A stretch of DNA of 28,033 nucleotides from an uncultured Christensenellaceae bacterium (GCA_910587025.1 CAJUKR010000018.1:1-28033); one strand, 5' to 3'. Shown: positions 16,422-24,480, counted from the first letter of the stretch. Notes: generated from the letters alone by a model not told the origin. A program made the numbers and translations.

Positions 16422-16460
16422 AAAACCGCTATATATTGTATATGGCGGTTTTTCTTTTTT
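16422..16460 (+). terminator. Terminator after tRNA-Asn
   Basis: AAAACCGCTATATA and TATATGGCGGTTTT form a long stem with one wobble pair and a TTG loop, followed by TTTCTTTTTT. It begins directly after the CCA. Confidence 0.88.
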
Positions 16461-16512
16461 GCCCCGATTACACCTCAAAATATAAACAAATAAAAAACCC
16501 TTTGTAATAAAA

Positions 16513-16540
16513 AATTCCCGACCTTAAAACGTCGGGAATT
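16513..16540 (-). terminator. Terminator of the membrane protein/twin-peptide operon
   Basis: A 10-bp stem (AATTCCCGAC and its complement) has an 8-nt loop, with a T run on the minus side (ttttattac) and ATTTTT on the plus side. It lies 48 bases after the last peptide gene. Confidence 0.8.
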
Positions 16541-16587
16541 ATTTTTGCGATGAGAAATCTTATTTCCTTATACTTGTTTCTTCGTCT

Positions 16588-16680
16588 TCAATGTTCGCCC
16601 GTGCCGACATCGCTCGGATCATCTCCTTTGCATCCGATTACGGGAATATCCGTAGGACGATTTACCGACATTCTTATCAT
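16588..16680 (-). CDS. Small peptide B (30 aa), PxDVGTGE motif, unknown function
   Basis: A 30-residue gene starts with an AAAGGAGG site nine bases before the ATG, which is among the best ribosome sites in the window, so it is likely translated. The peptide has one Cys (C17 in IGCKGDDP), an acidic second half, and ends PSDVGTGEH. It shares the block G-x2-x-P-x-D-[IV]-G-T-G-E with the preceding gene. There is no signal peptide or hydrophobic helix. It is the last gene of the operon, 22 bases after peptide A and 48 bases before a terminator. I recognise no family; a peptide precursor, a small regulator of the membrane protein, or an antitoxin-like partner are all open. Confidence 0.6.
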   Translation of the reverse strand: MIRMSVNRPTDIPVIGCKGDDPSDVGTGEH

Positions 16681-16702
16681 TTTCGATATCCTCCTTTATG
16701 TT

Positions 16703-16798
16703 TTATCCGTCGTCGCGCGGTAACGAATCGATTTCACCCGTTCCGATATCTTCGGGTTCGATTCCGTCTCCGATAAACACTTTCTTACATTTGCTCAT
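16703..16798 (-). CDS. Small peptide A (31 aa), PxDIGTGE motif, unknown function
   Basis: A 31-residue gene has a GGGAGG site seven bases before the ATG. Its start overlaps the 3' end of the membrane protein gene by 14 bases, so translational coupling is likely. The peptide begins MSKCKKVFIGDG, continues to EPEDIGTGE, and ends in a polar tail with a Pro-Arg-Asp-Asp. One Cys (C4) is present. Relative to peptide B, 7 of 13 positions of the motif block are identical, and the Cys lies on the N-terminal side in both. No export signal or membrane helix is seen. Twin related peptides in one operon suggest a duplication kept by selection. Confidence 0.6.
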   Translation of the reverse strand: MSKCKKVFIGDGIEPEDIGTGEIDSLPRDDG

Positions 16799-17636
16799 TA
16801 TTTTTCCTCCCGTCGATTATTTTTTCGTCAAGACAATCGTAATTTACATTTAATATTTTACCGGTCTTAAGACTTTCCTTCAAATTCAATCCGACAAATA
16901 ATTCCGTCTCTATATTCGCCTTACTGATCACGCGCAATCTCATATCTATAAGAAACGAATCGACGAATTGACTATTGATTTCATGCCTGAAATTTTTGTC
17001 CAATAAGATCAGATCCAGCTTATACCCGTTACGCTCGAAATCGAAACAAGTGCCGCGACAAGATACGTCGTTGTATGTACGGAAAACTTTTTCGTAATTA
17101 TTCTTGCTCCTTACGTCAAGACTGTCGACAATCACCCTATCCAAAGCGTAACCTTTATTATCGAAATAAAAAATCAGACGCATAAACAAAGTTACGTTAT
17201 TATCGTTATATGCAAAATTTTCGGTAGCCAACAGATAAAAACTCAAAGACTCTCTTTTCGCGCATTCGGAAAGAAAATAGTCGTTTACTTTTACGCCTTC
17301 GATTGTTACATCGCCGGAGAATCGAATATCCGACGATTTTTCTTTCAGATACGAGTTTTCCAGTAAATATATAAGTTTATTATTGTTTTCCAACAACTTG
17401 ACGTTATCTTCCTGCGCGATGTCGTATTGTTTTTGCGCGCGATAGTTCTGCCACACCGTAACGACAGCCAATACAACCGTTCCCGCATATGTAATGATCC
17501 CCGAAATCATCGCTGCTTGCTGTTCCGTTTCCACGAGCTGCCGAACTATAAGCGAAACGCCGAAAGGAAGAGCGGCCAAAAACAAAATCAGCAAAACAAA
17601 AAATAACCATGTACGTTTTTCGAATCTTTTCCCCAT
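16785..17636 (-). CDS. Two-TM membrane protein of unknown function, first gene of the twin-peptide operon
   Basis: This 283-residue protein begins with a basic segment (MGKRFEKR), a first helix (LFFVLLILFLAALPFG), a short loop, and a second helix (IITYAGTVVLAVVTVW) ending Q-N-Y-R-A-Q. A coiled-coil-like stretch follows (IAQEDNVKLLENNNKLIYLL), then a cytoplasmic, mostly beta-rich domain of about 190 residues. The helix-2/coil layout resembles many unnamed Firmicute membrane proteins with a T-Y-x-G-T...W-Q-N signature; no function is established. The start at 17636 was preferred over a longer frame because the operon promoter lies between them. The ribosome site is weak (ACGGGA). Codons are AT-rich compared with neighbours. 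Two peptide genes follow without a gap. Confidence 0.78.
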   Translation of the reverse strand: MGKRFEKRTWLFFVLLILFLAALPFGVSLIVRQLVETEQQAAMISGIITYAGTVVLAVVTVWQNYRAQKQYDIAQEDNVKLLENNNKLIYLLENSYLKEKSSDIRFSGDVTIEGVKVNDYFLSECAKRESLSFYLLATENFAYNDNNVTLFMRLIFYFDNKGYALDRVIVDSLDVRSKNNYEKVFRTYNDVSCRGTCFDFERNGYKLDLILLDKNFRHEINSQFVDSFLIDMRLRVISKANIETELFVGLNLKESLKTGKILNVNYDCLDEKIIDGRKNNEQM

Positions 17637-17667
17637 TTGTTTTTTCCCGTCCGTTAAAATTATGATA

Positions 17668-17696
17668 ATTATAACAACAGCCGCGAAACTTGTCAA
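17668..17696 (-). promoter_or_regulatory. Consensus promoter of the twin-peptide operon
   Basis: Perfect TTGACA and perfect TATAAT are separated by 17 bp, giving a leader of about 25 bases. This strength suggests high constitutive transcription or a repressor. Confidence 0.85.
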
Positions 17697-17762
17697 TAAA
17701 CGAGTCGGCAAAAAATCTCTACCGCCGCAAAACGACGGATCGCATATCGAAATCAATAGCAA

Positions 17763-17790
17763 AAAGGACAGCCCTTTCGGTCTGTCCTTT
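17763..17790 (-). terminator. Terminator of the iron alcohol dehydrogenase gene
   Basis: A 9-bp stem (AAAGGACAG and its complement) with a 10-nt loop is followed on the minus strand by TTTTTGCT. It lies 16 bases after the stop codon. Confidence 0.75.
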
Positions 17791-17806
17791 CGGTTCGTTT
17801 ACTTTA

Positions 17807-19018
17807 TCAAAAATCGATTTCTTTGTCATAATATACGGCAAGAAGCAGTTTTTCCATTTCTTTCTGCGACGGCTGACGGGGATTCGAACCCGTGCATGCG
17901 TCGCCGATCGCGAGTTCGGCAACCTTGGAAAGTTTGTCGTTGAACTCTTTTTCGTCTATAATGCTCTTATCCGCTTTCACGCCGCCCTCTCCGTAGTTTT
18001 TGATAGCCTGCGGAATATTGAGCTCGTCGTTCATCTTACGAAGCTCTTTTATAAGCGCGTCGACAAGCTCTTCGGTCGTCTTGCCTTTAAGCCCTATAAA
18101 TTCCGCGATCTCGGCGTAACGTTTCGCCGCTTCGGGAACTTTGGCGTTGAATCTGATGACTTTCGGCAAATACATCGCGTTTGCAGCGCCGTGAATGATA
18201 TGACCGCCCGAGAACGCCGCGCCCGTCTTATGAGCCATGGAATGGACTATGCCGAGAAGCGCGTTGGAAAACGCCATGCCGGCAAGACACTGCGCGTCGT
18301 GCATTTCGTCGCGCGCTTTCATATCTCCGTCGTACGATTTTTTGAGATTATCGTGGATCATCTTGATCGCGTGAAGCGCAAGCGGATCGGTATAATTGCA
18401 ATGAAGCGTGGAAACATATGCCTCGACGGCGTGCGTCATGGCGTCCATACCCGTATGCGCAGTGAGCTTTGGCGGCATCTTTTCGGCAAGATCCGGATCG
18501 ACGATCGCAACGTCGGGCGTGATGTTGAAATCGGCAAGCGGATATTTGATCCCCTTTCCGTAGTCGGTTATGACCGAGAACGCCGTTACTTCGGTCGCGG
18601 TACCCGACGTCGAAGGAACCGCACAGAACCGCGCTTTCGTGCGGAGTACCGGGAACGAGAACGGAGTGATGAGCGCTTCAAACGTCGTGTCCGGATATTC
18701 GTAAAAAGCCCACATGGCTTTTGCCGCGTCTATGGGCGAACCGCCGCCCATGGCGATTATCCAATCGGGCTGAAATTCACGCATCATCTCCGCGCCTTTC
18801 ATTACCGTTTCGACGGACGGATCCGGCTCTACGTTCTCGAATAATTTGACTTCCATGCCCGCCTGTCCGAGATATGTTACCGCACGATCCACGAAGCCGA
18901 ATCTGCGCATACTTCCGCCTCCGAGCACTACGAAAGCTCTTTTGCCCTGAAGATTTTTGAGTTCCTCAAGCGAACCTTTACCGTGAAACAAATCACGCGG
19001 CAATGTAAAACGTCCCAT
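17807..19018 (-). CDS. Iron-containing alcohol dehydrogenase
   Basis: This 403-residue group III (Fe-type) alcohol dehydrogenase is related to butanol dehydrogenases and the C-terminal half of AdhE. It probably reduces aldehydes to alcohols with NAD(P)H in fermentation. The nucleotide site GGGSPIDAAKA is at residues 91-101. Metal ligands by family alignment are D192, H196 (GMDAMTH), H259 (VHSMAH) and H273 or H276 (GGHIIHGAAN); the last region carries a three-residue insertion relative to FucO as I recall it. PSTSGTATEV supports the fold. GGGAG lies seven bases before the ATG. It is monocistronic, with its own promoter and terminator. The exact substrate is not determinable. Confidence 0.93.
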   Translation of the reverse strand: MGRFTLPRDLFHGKGSLEELKNLQGKRAFVVLGGGSMRRFGFVDRAVTYLGQAGMEVKLFENVEPDPSVETVMKGAEMMREFQPDWIIAMGGGSPIDAAKAMWAFYEYPDTTFEALITPFSFPVLRTKARFCAVPSTSGTATEVTAFSVITDYGKGIKYPLADFNITPDVAIVDPDLAEKMPPKLTAHTGMDAMTHAVEAYVSTLHCNYTDPLALHAIKMIHDNLKKSYDGDMKARDEMHDAQCLAGMAFSNALLGIVHSMAHKTGAAFSGGHIIHGAANAMYLPKVIRFNAKVPEAAKRYAEIAEFIGLKGKTTEELVDALIKELRKMNDELNIPQAIKNYGEGGVKADKSIIDEKEFNDKLSKVAELAIGDACTGSNPRQPSQKEMEKLLLAVYYDKEIDF

Positions 19019-19043
19019 GTTACTTCTCCCTGTTACGAAAATT

Positions 19044-19057
19044 TATCCTTTAGGATA
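19044..19057. promoter_or_regulatory. 14-bp dyad in the leader of the iron alcohol dehydrogenase gene
   Basis: TATCCT and AGGATA arms are separated by TT, starting a few bases downstream of the predicted transcription start. This could be an operator blocking elongation or initiation. It does not match the Rex consensus. Confidence 0.3.
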
Positions 19058-19066
19058 TTCAAGAAC

Positions 19067-19095
19067 AGTCTAATACTTATTACATAATTTGTCAA
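19067..19095 (-). promoter_or_regulatory. Promoter of the iron alcohol dehydrogenase gene
   Basis: TTGACA and TAGACT are separated by 17 bp, giving a leader of about 40 bases that contains the 14-bp dyad and the ribosome site. Confidence 0.65.
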
Positions 19096-19176
19096 CGGAA
19101 AGACGAGTGACTATTTTGCCGTATTACGTCGTTTTTACGGACTTTCGAATCGAAACGGACAACGCCTTCTCTTCTA

Positions 19177-19224
19177 AAAAAATTGCGATCGCACTCCAAC
19201 GCGGAAGTCCGACCGCAATTTTTT
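19177..19224 (-). terminator. Terminator of the GH3 protein 2 operon
   Basis: An 11-bp stem (AAAAAATTGCG and its complement) with a 26-nt loop lies 27 bases after the GH3 stop codon. The minus-strand side ends in a T run. Confidence 0.65.
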
Positions 19225-19250
19225 ATAATGGGGAAAGACAATGAAACGTA

Positions 19251-22190
19251 TCAGCCGACGTTTTCTTCGGCCTTGTTTTTCTTCGGTTTACGCACCGCAA
19301 GGAAGAACCAGAATGCCATCAAACCGACCGCCGTTACGTCAATCGCCACGAGAAGCGGTATCCACCACGGGAAGACTTCTTTCGTAGTCCCTATCAGCGA
19401 GCCGCTTTCGAGTCCCTGCGAGGTTTCGCCGTAATATTTGGTCGCGGCATAAGAATACAGAATATCCTTGGCGCTCTTGTGAATATACTTTTTCGCCGTA
19501 TCGCTCGTCCTGTCGTCGAACCAGCCGACCGCGCCGTCGGGATGAAGCACCTGGCTGTTACCCGCGCGGATGCCTTCGTCTATATCGTTTATCGTTCCCG
19601 CGCAGTAATAGTCGGTGATAACAGTTCCGCGGAAGCCCCATTCGTTGCGTACGACAGCAGTCAGCATCGCATACGAACCCGTGCTTCTCACTCCGCCCGT
19701 TCTGGTGGCCGCGCCCATAAGACCGTTACACCCGCCTATCTTGATCGCAAACTCGAAAGGCTTGAGGTAATTTTCACGGAAGCTCTGTTCGGTAAGCCAC
19801 TTAAACGCGCCCGTACCTTCCGTACGTCCTTTATCGTCCTCATTCGCTCCGATGTGCTTGATATACGCAAGCACGCCTTTTTCTTTCGCGCCGAGAACAT
19901 GATATGCGCACATTATACCTGCAAGCAATGCGTCCTCGCTGTAATATTCGAAGTTTCTGCCGCCCATTGCGGAACGATGCAGATTCGCACCGGGACCGTA
20001 CCAACCGTCTATACCGAGAGCGTTGCCCTCAATACCGATCGCCACACCTACCTGATATGCGATGTACCAGTCCCAGGTCTGAGCTATCACGGTATCGCTC
20101 GGATAGCATACCGCTTTCAGGTTATTGCCGCCCGTCACGTTGGTATTGAATCCGCAAGGACCGTCGGTATCGCGAGTACCCGGCTTTCCGATCTCTTTCA
20201 TCTCGATCGTGCCGAAACCTGCTTTAACGATAAGCAGACATGCTCTGTCGAACGCCAACTGACTTACGATTTCATCCCACATGGGATCTTCATACTCTAC
20301 GCCGAACAGCTCCCGTATCGTCCAGTCGGTAGCTTTGGATCCGAATTCGGGCGCGACAGCTCCTTGTTCCGCAACGGGATCGGGAACGCCGTACATATCG
20401 GCGGTCAGATCGCCCGCTTCTCTGTGCGCGCCGCGTTCCAACGGGAACGTACCCGCAAAATCCGAACGTGTCATATACGTTATGGGACCGCCCGCATTCT
20501 CCGATCCGTCCATCGAATGCGGCTTTGCGATATACGGCTCGTTTATCACGCTGCTTGCACCGGATACGGTATTCGTATACGTCGTAAACTGATTTTCAAC
20601 CTTTTCTCCCGTCACATCGTCAACTTCGTAACGGATGTCCGTCGCGACCTTTACGATAATCTCGTTGACGCCGTCAAGAGTGTTCTTGAGGGTATGTACG
20701 TCGGAACGCAGGCTGAGCTTGTAATCGCCTTTTTCCAGTTCGTACCCCATGAAACCGTTATTGTTTCTGTCATAGCAATCGTACGATTTCATCTCGGAAA
20801 CTTTCATCGACAGTTTGATCGTTTCATACTGTCCGGGCTGAAGCGTGGCTGTCTTTGCGAATGCGCCTAGTTTGATCGCGGACTTCTCTATGCCGCCGTC
20901 GGTGTAAGGCGCGGTATAGTATAATTCCACTACGTCGCGTCCCGCTACGTCGCCCGTATTCGTTACCTTGACTTCGAGATCGATCTCGCCGTCTTTCGAT
21001 ACGGTGCCGCCGTTTTCGATATTCGAATCGGAAATTATCCAGTCGAATTTCGTATAGCTGAGCCCGTAACCGAACGGATACTGAACTACGTCCTCATAAC
21101 CGTTTTTGAGATTCCACCGTTCTTTGGCGAAATCCGAATCCCAAAAACCTTCTGCGTCAGCCGTTTCGTACCAATAATATCCGGTATAGATATCTTCGCG
21201 GTATTCCGTATACGGAGCCTTATTGTCCGTATAATATCCTACGCCTTCGAATCCCGACGTCGCATATGCAGCGGCGGTAGATAAATCATACGCCCAGGTA
21301 TCGGCAAGTTTGCCCGAAGGACTTACGTTGCCCTTCAGTATATTTGCGAGACCTATCGTACCGCGCGTACCGGGCATACCCATATTTATAACGGCGTCGA
21401 TATACGAATTATCCGCTATGCCAAGCTCTATCGGATTTCCGGTATTGAGTACGACGATAACATTTTCGAAATTTTCGGATACGAGTTCGAGCATATATTC
21501 CTCGCGTTCGGAAAGACCTTGAAGTTTCCTGTCCGAATCCTCTGCGATGCAAGAACCGTTATCCGTAATGTACTGCGTTTTCGAAAAGTCGTTTCCTTCG
21601 CCCATCAGACGTCCGATCACGACTATAGCTGTGTCCGAATAATTTTTTGCGTTTGTTATCATATCCGAAGTATAAAAACTTTCGGGAGCTTCCGCCACGC
21701 CGTAAAAGTCCTTATATTTCTGTCCGTGCGCTTCTATGACGTACGAGCCGCCTTCGACGCGCTTCCACCCCAAAGTGTCATACGCCGCCGCAAGGTCTTC
21801 GTTATACTCTATGCCCGCTTCTTTAAGTCCGCCGAGGAACGTTATAAGATCGTTTCTCGACCCCGTACCCGACCCCGTACCCTGCGGCATGAAACCGCCG
21901 TCGCTGCCCGAAAATCCGAATACGTTTACTTTGTCGTTTTTGAGCGGAAGAACGTTGTTTTCGTTTTTGAGCAGAACCGCGCCGCCCTCTTCCACATCTT
22001 CCGCAAGTGCATTGCCGCTTTCCCGCGCGGCAATCGCCGTGCTTCCGTCTTCGTCGAAACCGTATCCGCAAAGGAATGAAGTTATAAGCCCGGAGTTCAC
22101 TCCGCAAACAACATTTCCCGCGATAAGTCCGACGGTAAGGATCAAACAAATAATTCCCACTATTATAGGATAAAATCTCTTTTTTATCAT
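19251..22190 (-). CDS. GH3-family membrane-anchored glycosidase 2, domain-swapped
   Basis: This 979-residue surface enzyme is probably a beta-glucosidase or related exo-glycosidase. It has an N-terminal anchor helix (about 7-30) and a C-terminal helix (about 943-966) followed by a basic tail. The order is alpha/beta sandwich first (AVLLKNENNVLPL; SPSGKLADTWA), FnIII-like (YPFGYGLSYTKFDW; VTNTGDVAGRDVVELYY), then the TIM barrel. This is the reversed arrangement known from Ruminococcus albus and Butyrivibrio GH3 enzymes. Barrel residues are intact: D676 in DGP, R745 in GGRNFE, S751-E-D, K778-H779, and nucleophile D860 in GTVITDY. The ATG at 22190 has AAGGAAA six bases upstream; a longer frame to 22250 is less likely. 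It lies 84 bases after a CBM-like lipoprotein, probably in one operon. Confidence 0.92.
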   Translation of the reverse strand: MIKKRFYPIIVGIICLILTVGLIAGNVVCGVNSGLITSFLCGYGFDEDGSTAIAARESGNALAEDVEEGGAVLLKNENNVLPLKNDKVNVFGFSGSDGGFMPQGTGSGTGSRNDLITFLGGLKEAGIEYNEDLAAAYDTLGWKRVEGGSYVIEAHGQKYKDFYGVAEAPESFYTSDMITNAKNYSDTAIVVIGRLMGEGNDFSKTQYITDNGSCIAEDSDRKLQGLSEREEYMLELVSENFENVIVVLNTGNPIELGIADNSYIDAVINMGMPGTRGTIGLANILKGNVSPSGKLADTWAYDLSTAAAYATSGFEGVGYYTDNKAPYTEYREDIYTGYYWYETADAEGFWDSDFAKERWNLKNGYEDVVQYPFGYGLSYTKFDWIISDSNIENGGTVSKDGEIDLEVKVTNTGDVAGRDVVELYYTAPYTDGGIEKSAIKLGAFAKTATLQPGQYETIKLSMKVSEMKSYDCYDRNNNGFMGYELEKGDYKLSLRSDVHTLKNTLDGVNEIIVKVATDIRYEVDDVTGEKVENQFTTYTNTVSGASSVINEPYIAKPHSMDGSENAGGPITYMTRSDFAGTFPLERGAHREAGDLTADMYGVPDPVAEQGAVAPEFGSKATDWTIRELFGVEYEDPMWDEIVSQLAFDRACLLIVKAGFGTIEMKEIGKPGTRDTDGPCGFNTNVTGGNNLKAVCYPSDTVIAQTWDWYIAYQVGVAIGIEGNALGIDGWYGPGANLHRSAMGGRNFEYYSEDALLAGIMCAYHVLGAKEKGVLAYIKHIGANEDDKGRTEGTGAFKWLTEQSFRENYLKPFEFAIKIGGCNGLMGAATRTGGVRSTGSYAMLTAVVRNEWGFRGTVITDYYCAGTINDIDEGIRAGNSQVLHPDGAVGWFDDRTSDTAKKYIHKSAKDILYSYAATKYYGETSQGLESGSLIGTTKEVFPWWIPLLVAIDVTAVGLMAFWFFLAVRKPKKNKAEENVG

Positions 22191-22212
22191 ATTGTTTCCT
22201 TTTTCCTTACGA

Positions 22213-22248
22213 GTCGCTTTCTCCACGCTTCGACGGGGAGAAAGCGAC
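22213..22248 (-). ncRNA. Intercistronic 12-bp hairpin between lipoprotein and GH3 genes
   Basis: GTCGCTTTCTCC and GGAGAAAGCGAC form a perfect stem with a 12-nt loop. No T run follows on the minus strand, so a processing or stability element is more likely than a terminator. It may set different levels of the two products. Confidence 0.5.
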
Positions 22249-22274
22249 ACAAGGAATTGTTCCGTTTCGGACGC

Positions 22275-24302
22275 TTACGCTTCTTCCGTCACTGTCGTAA
22301 ACTCGAAATAATCGAGATTCGGACCGGCGACCAGCGTAAAACAGAGTTCGTAAGTTCCTGCCTCGACGCTTATCGTTCCGAGCGAAACGTCGACCCATTT
22401 CCAATAATCCGCAGGTTCCCTATGCCCGAAAGCACCGGCGGGGACAGGCGTCAAAGTCTGATCGGCAAAAGTCAACGTCGTATCTTCCCAGTTATAAGTT
22501 TCCGCATCGTAATACGACATACGCATAGACAGCGCGAGAGTGGTCGCCTGAGTGACGTTTACCGACACTTTGATGACCGAGCCCGTCGCAAAAGCCTTGG
22601 CGCACACTCCGGAGCCGAAATCGTTCGACCAATTTTCGGTGAAGCTGTGTCCTGCCTCGGCAAGGTCGGGTCTCATCACCCAACCGCTGCGATCACGCAG
22701 AGATTCGGCTTCCGCCTTGAAAAAGCCTTCGCCGTTGATCGTAACGTCGTAATCTCCGCATTCGCATTTGGTCGCGCAAACGGGATCGGCGCACTCTTCG
22801 TCCGTACAACCGCCGCAAGCGGGACATACGTTGCCGCACTCGTGAGGCAATATCTGATTATCGAGATCGCTTCCAGATTCGTCGAATTCGTCATAAGAAA
22901 CGGTTTCGAACAACACTCCGTCGATGTTGCATGCTCCGCCCGTATTCTTGACGAGGAACAAATGATCGCCTGCGGGTAAATTGTATATGCCGAGACATGT
23001 CGGATTCCAATCCCAATACTCGCCAGCCAAAGGGTTTCCGCCCTTTATGTCGACCTTTTCGACAAGTTCGAGTCTGACACCGTCGATATAGAATTCCCAT
23101 CTGTCTTTGACTATATAGCTGTCGGTACTCGACGCGATGAAATCGAGTTTCACGGTAGCGTCTTTCGCCAAGCGTAACGTAGTCGAAAGTTGCGAGCCGG
23201 TATCGAGAGCAGCAACGGATTTACCGCCGCTCGTCGTCTTGCCCTCCGACTCCTTCGTTACCGTTTCGAGTCCCAGACCGTTGACGATCTTGTCGGGGTT
23301 GGCATCCGCCCAATCCTTACGCGTGGATGCCATTTCGGTATCGAAAGTTTCGAGATCTTTCATGAGCGTTCCTTCGCTCGGGATCTCGGCGATCGAAGAA
23401 ATATAACGCATACCGACATAGAAGTCGATATAATCGATATCCGGGACTTTGTTTCCCAATGCTTCAAACGTAAGTTTGTTCGTGCCTGCGGGAATGGTAA
23501 CGCCGCGTATAACGACGTCTTTCCATGCGCATACGCCTTTATCCACCATGCCCGTAAGCGGTATTGCGCCCGTCACTTCGTCGTCGGTTTCGGCATAGTT
23601 GAGATACATGTTCAAATTATCGGTCAGATTGATGCTCGCATCTTCGCCGCCGTAAGTCAGACGAAGCACAACAGTCACGTCTTTATGTTCGGCATCGGAC
23701 TCGAAAGTAAATCCGAAATAATTCCATTTCACACCGAACCCGGTAAGATACTTGCCGCCGCTCGTAATCTCGGCATCCTCGGGAGCATCGGCAACGAACG
23801 AGGTAACGCCGTCGGCTTTTTTCACTCCGGGAGTTTCCATGTCTATGGCTTCCGCTTCGACGCGATATGCCACGCTGTCATTTTCACCCTCTATGCTGAG
23901 AAGCGACGTCGCCGAAATCTCGGGAATGATCTTCTGTGCAATGACGATCTGATAGCGTGCTGTCTGTCCGCTGTACGATACAGATACGTTGCGTTTACCG
24001 GATTTCTCCATATCCGGCGCAATGACCCGACAATCTCCGATCGGAACGTCCTTCGTCGAGCCGTCGCTCATCGTCGCGGTCACTTTCAGACCCGCATAAG
24101 TAAACGTTTCCGCGAATGCGAACTCGGTCTTGACCTCGCTCGTATCGAGCGCGATGCTTGTAACCTTCACCTGCCCACCGGGATTATCCGGGTTATCGGG
24201 CTCCGGATCACCGCATGCCGTAAACGCAAGACACAACATCGTAACCGTTATGCAAAACGTTACAACGGTAGCGAAGATGCGTCCGAACTTTTTCATTTTC
24301 AT
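22275..24302 (-). CDS. Surface lipoprotein with Ig-like and carbohydrate-binding-like modules
   Basis: This 675-residue lipoprotein has a basic start, a hydrophobic stretch and lipobox F-T-A-C with C30 lipidated, followed by a Pro/Asp/Gly linker. An Ig-like module (about 42-125, VTSIALDTSEV then YAGLKVTATMSDGST) precedes beta-sandwich modules resembling CBM6/35: one beginning YRVEAEAIDME and ending near VPDIDYIDFYVG, a middle one ending in NIDGVLFETV, and one starting FFKAEAESLRDR and ending LDYFEFTTV. Before the last module lies a Cys-rich linker (about 487-516). No catalytic domain is evident, so it probably captures polysaccharide for the GH3 enzyme next door. The start at 24302 is eight bases from GGAG; an ATG two codons earlier is too close to it. 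Confidence 0.85.
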   Translation of the reverse strand: MKMKKFGRIFATVVTFCITVTMLCLAFTACGDPEPDNPDNPGGQVKVTSIALDTSEVKTEFAFAETFTYAGLKVTATMSDGSTKDVPIGDCRVIAPDMEKSGKRNVSVSYSGQTARYQIVIAQKIIPEISATSLLSIEGENDSVAYRVEAEAIDMETPGVKKADGVTSFVADAPEDAEITSGGKYLTGFGVKWNYFGFTFESDAEHKDVTVVLRLTYGGEDASINLTDNLNMYLNYAETDDEVTGAIPLTGMVDKGVCAWKDVVIRGVTIPAGTNKLTFEALGNKVPDIDYIDFYVGMRYISSIAEIPSEGTLMKDLETFDTEMASTRKDWADANPDKIVNGLGLETVTKESEGKTTSGGKSVAALDTGSQLSTTLRLAKDATVKLDFIASSTDSYIVKDRWEFYIDGVRLELVEKVDIKGGNPLAGEYWDWNPTCLGIYNLPAGDHLFLVKNTGGACNIDGVLFETVSYDEFDESGSDLDNQILPHECGNVCPACGGCTDEECADPVCATKCECGDYDVTINGEGFFKAEAESLRDRSGWVMRPDLAEAGHSFTENWSNDFGSGVCAKAFATGSVIKVSVNVTQATTLALSMRMSYYDAETYNWEDTTLTFADQTLTPVPAGAFGHREPADYWKWVDVSLGTISVEAGTYELCFTLVAGPNLDYFEFTTVTEEA

Positions 24303-24375
24303 ACTCATTTCTCCTTTTTTATATTTTCGAGCGGCCGAAACCGCGTCAAATACGCAACATCTTTCTTGTGCGTAC

Positions 24376-24404
24376 ATTATATTTTGTCCATAACCGTTTT
24401 TCAA
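24376..24404 (-). promoter_or_regulatory. Promoter of the lipoprotein/GH3 operon
   Basis: TTGAAA and TATAAT are separated by 17 bp. The predicted leader is about 66 bases and ends in AAAAAAGGAG. Confidence 0.7.
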
Positions 24405-24455
24405 CAGATAGTTCGCAAGCTTTCGTTTTCGACGCGTAATCTTATTTTTGCATAC

Positions 24456-24480
24456 AAAAAGCGTCGGCATACACCGACGC
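24456..24480 (-). terminator. Terminator of the LytTR two-component operon
   Basis: A 7-bp stem (GCGTCGG with CCGACGC) and 6-nt loop are followed on the minus strand by TTTTTG, 35 bases after the kinase stop codon. Confidence 0.75.

Noticed and set aside
16346..16600. Integration site at tRNA-Asn
   Set aside because: No repeat of the tRNA 3' end and no integrase were found, so an island boundary remains only a suggestion from the AT-rich operon nearby.
19067..19105. Rex-binding site in the iron alcohol dehydrogenase promoter
   Set aside because: TTGACAAATTATGTAA matches its own reverse complement at only half of the positions and departs from the Rex consensus.
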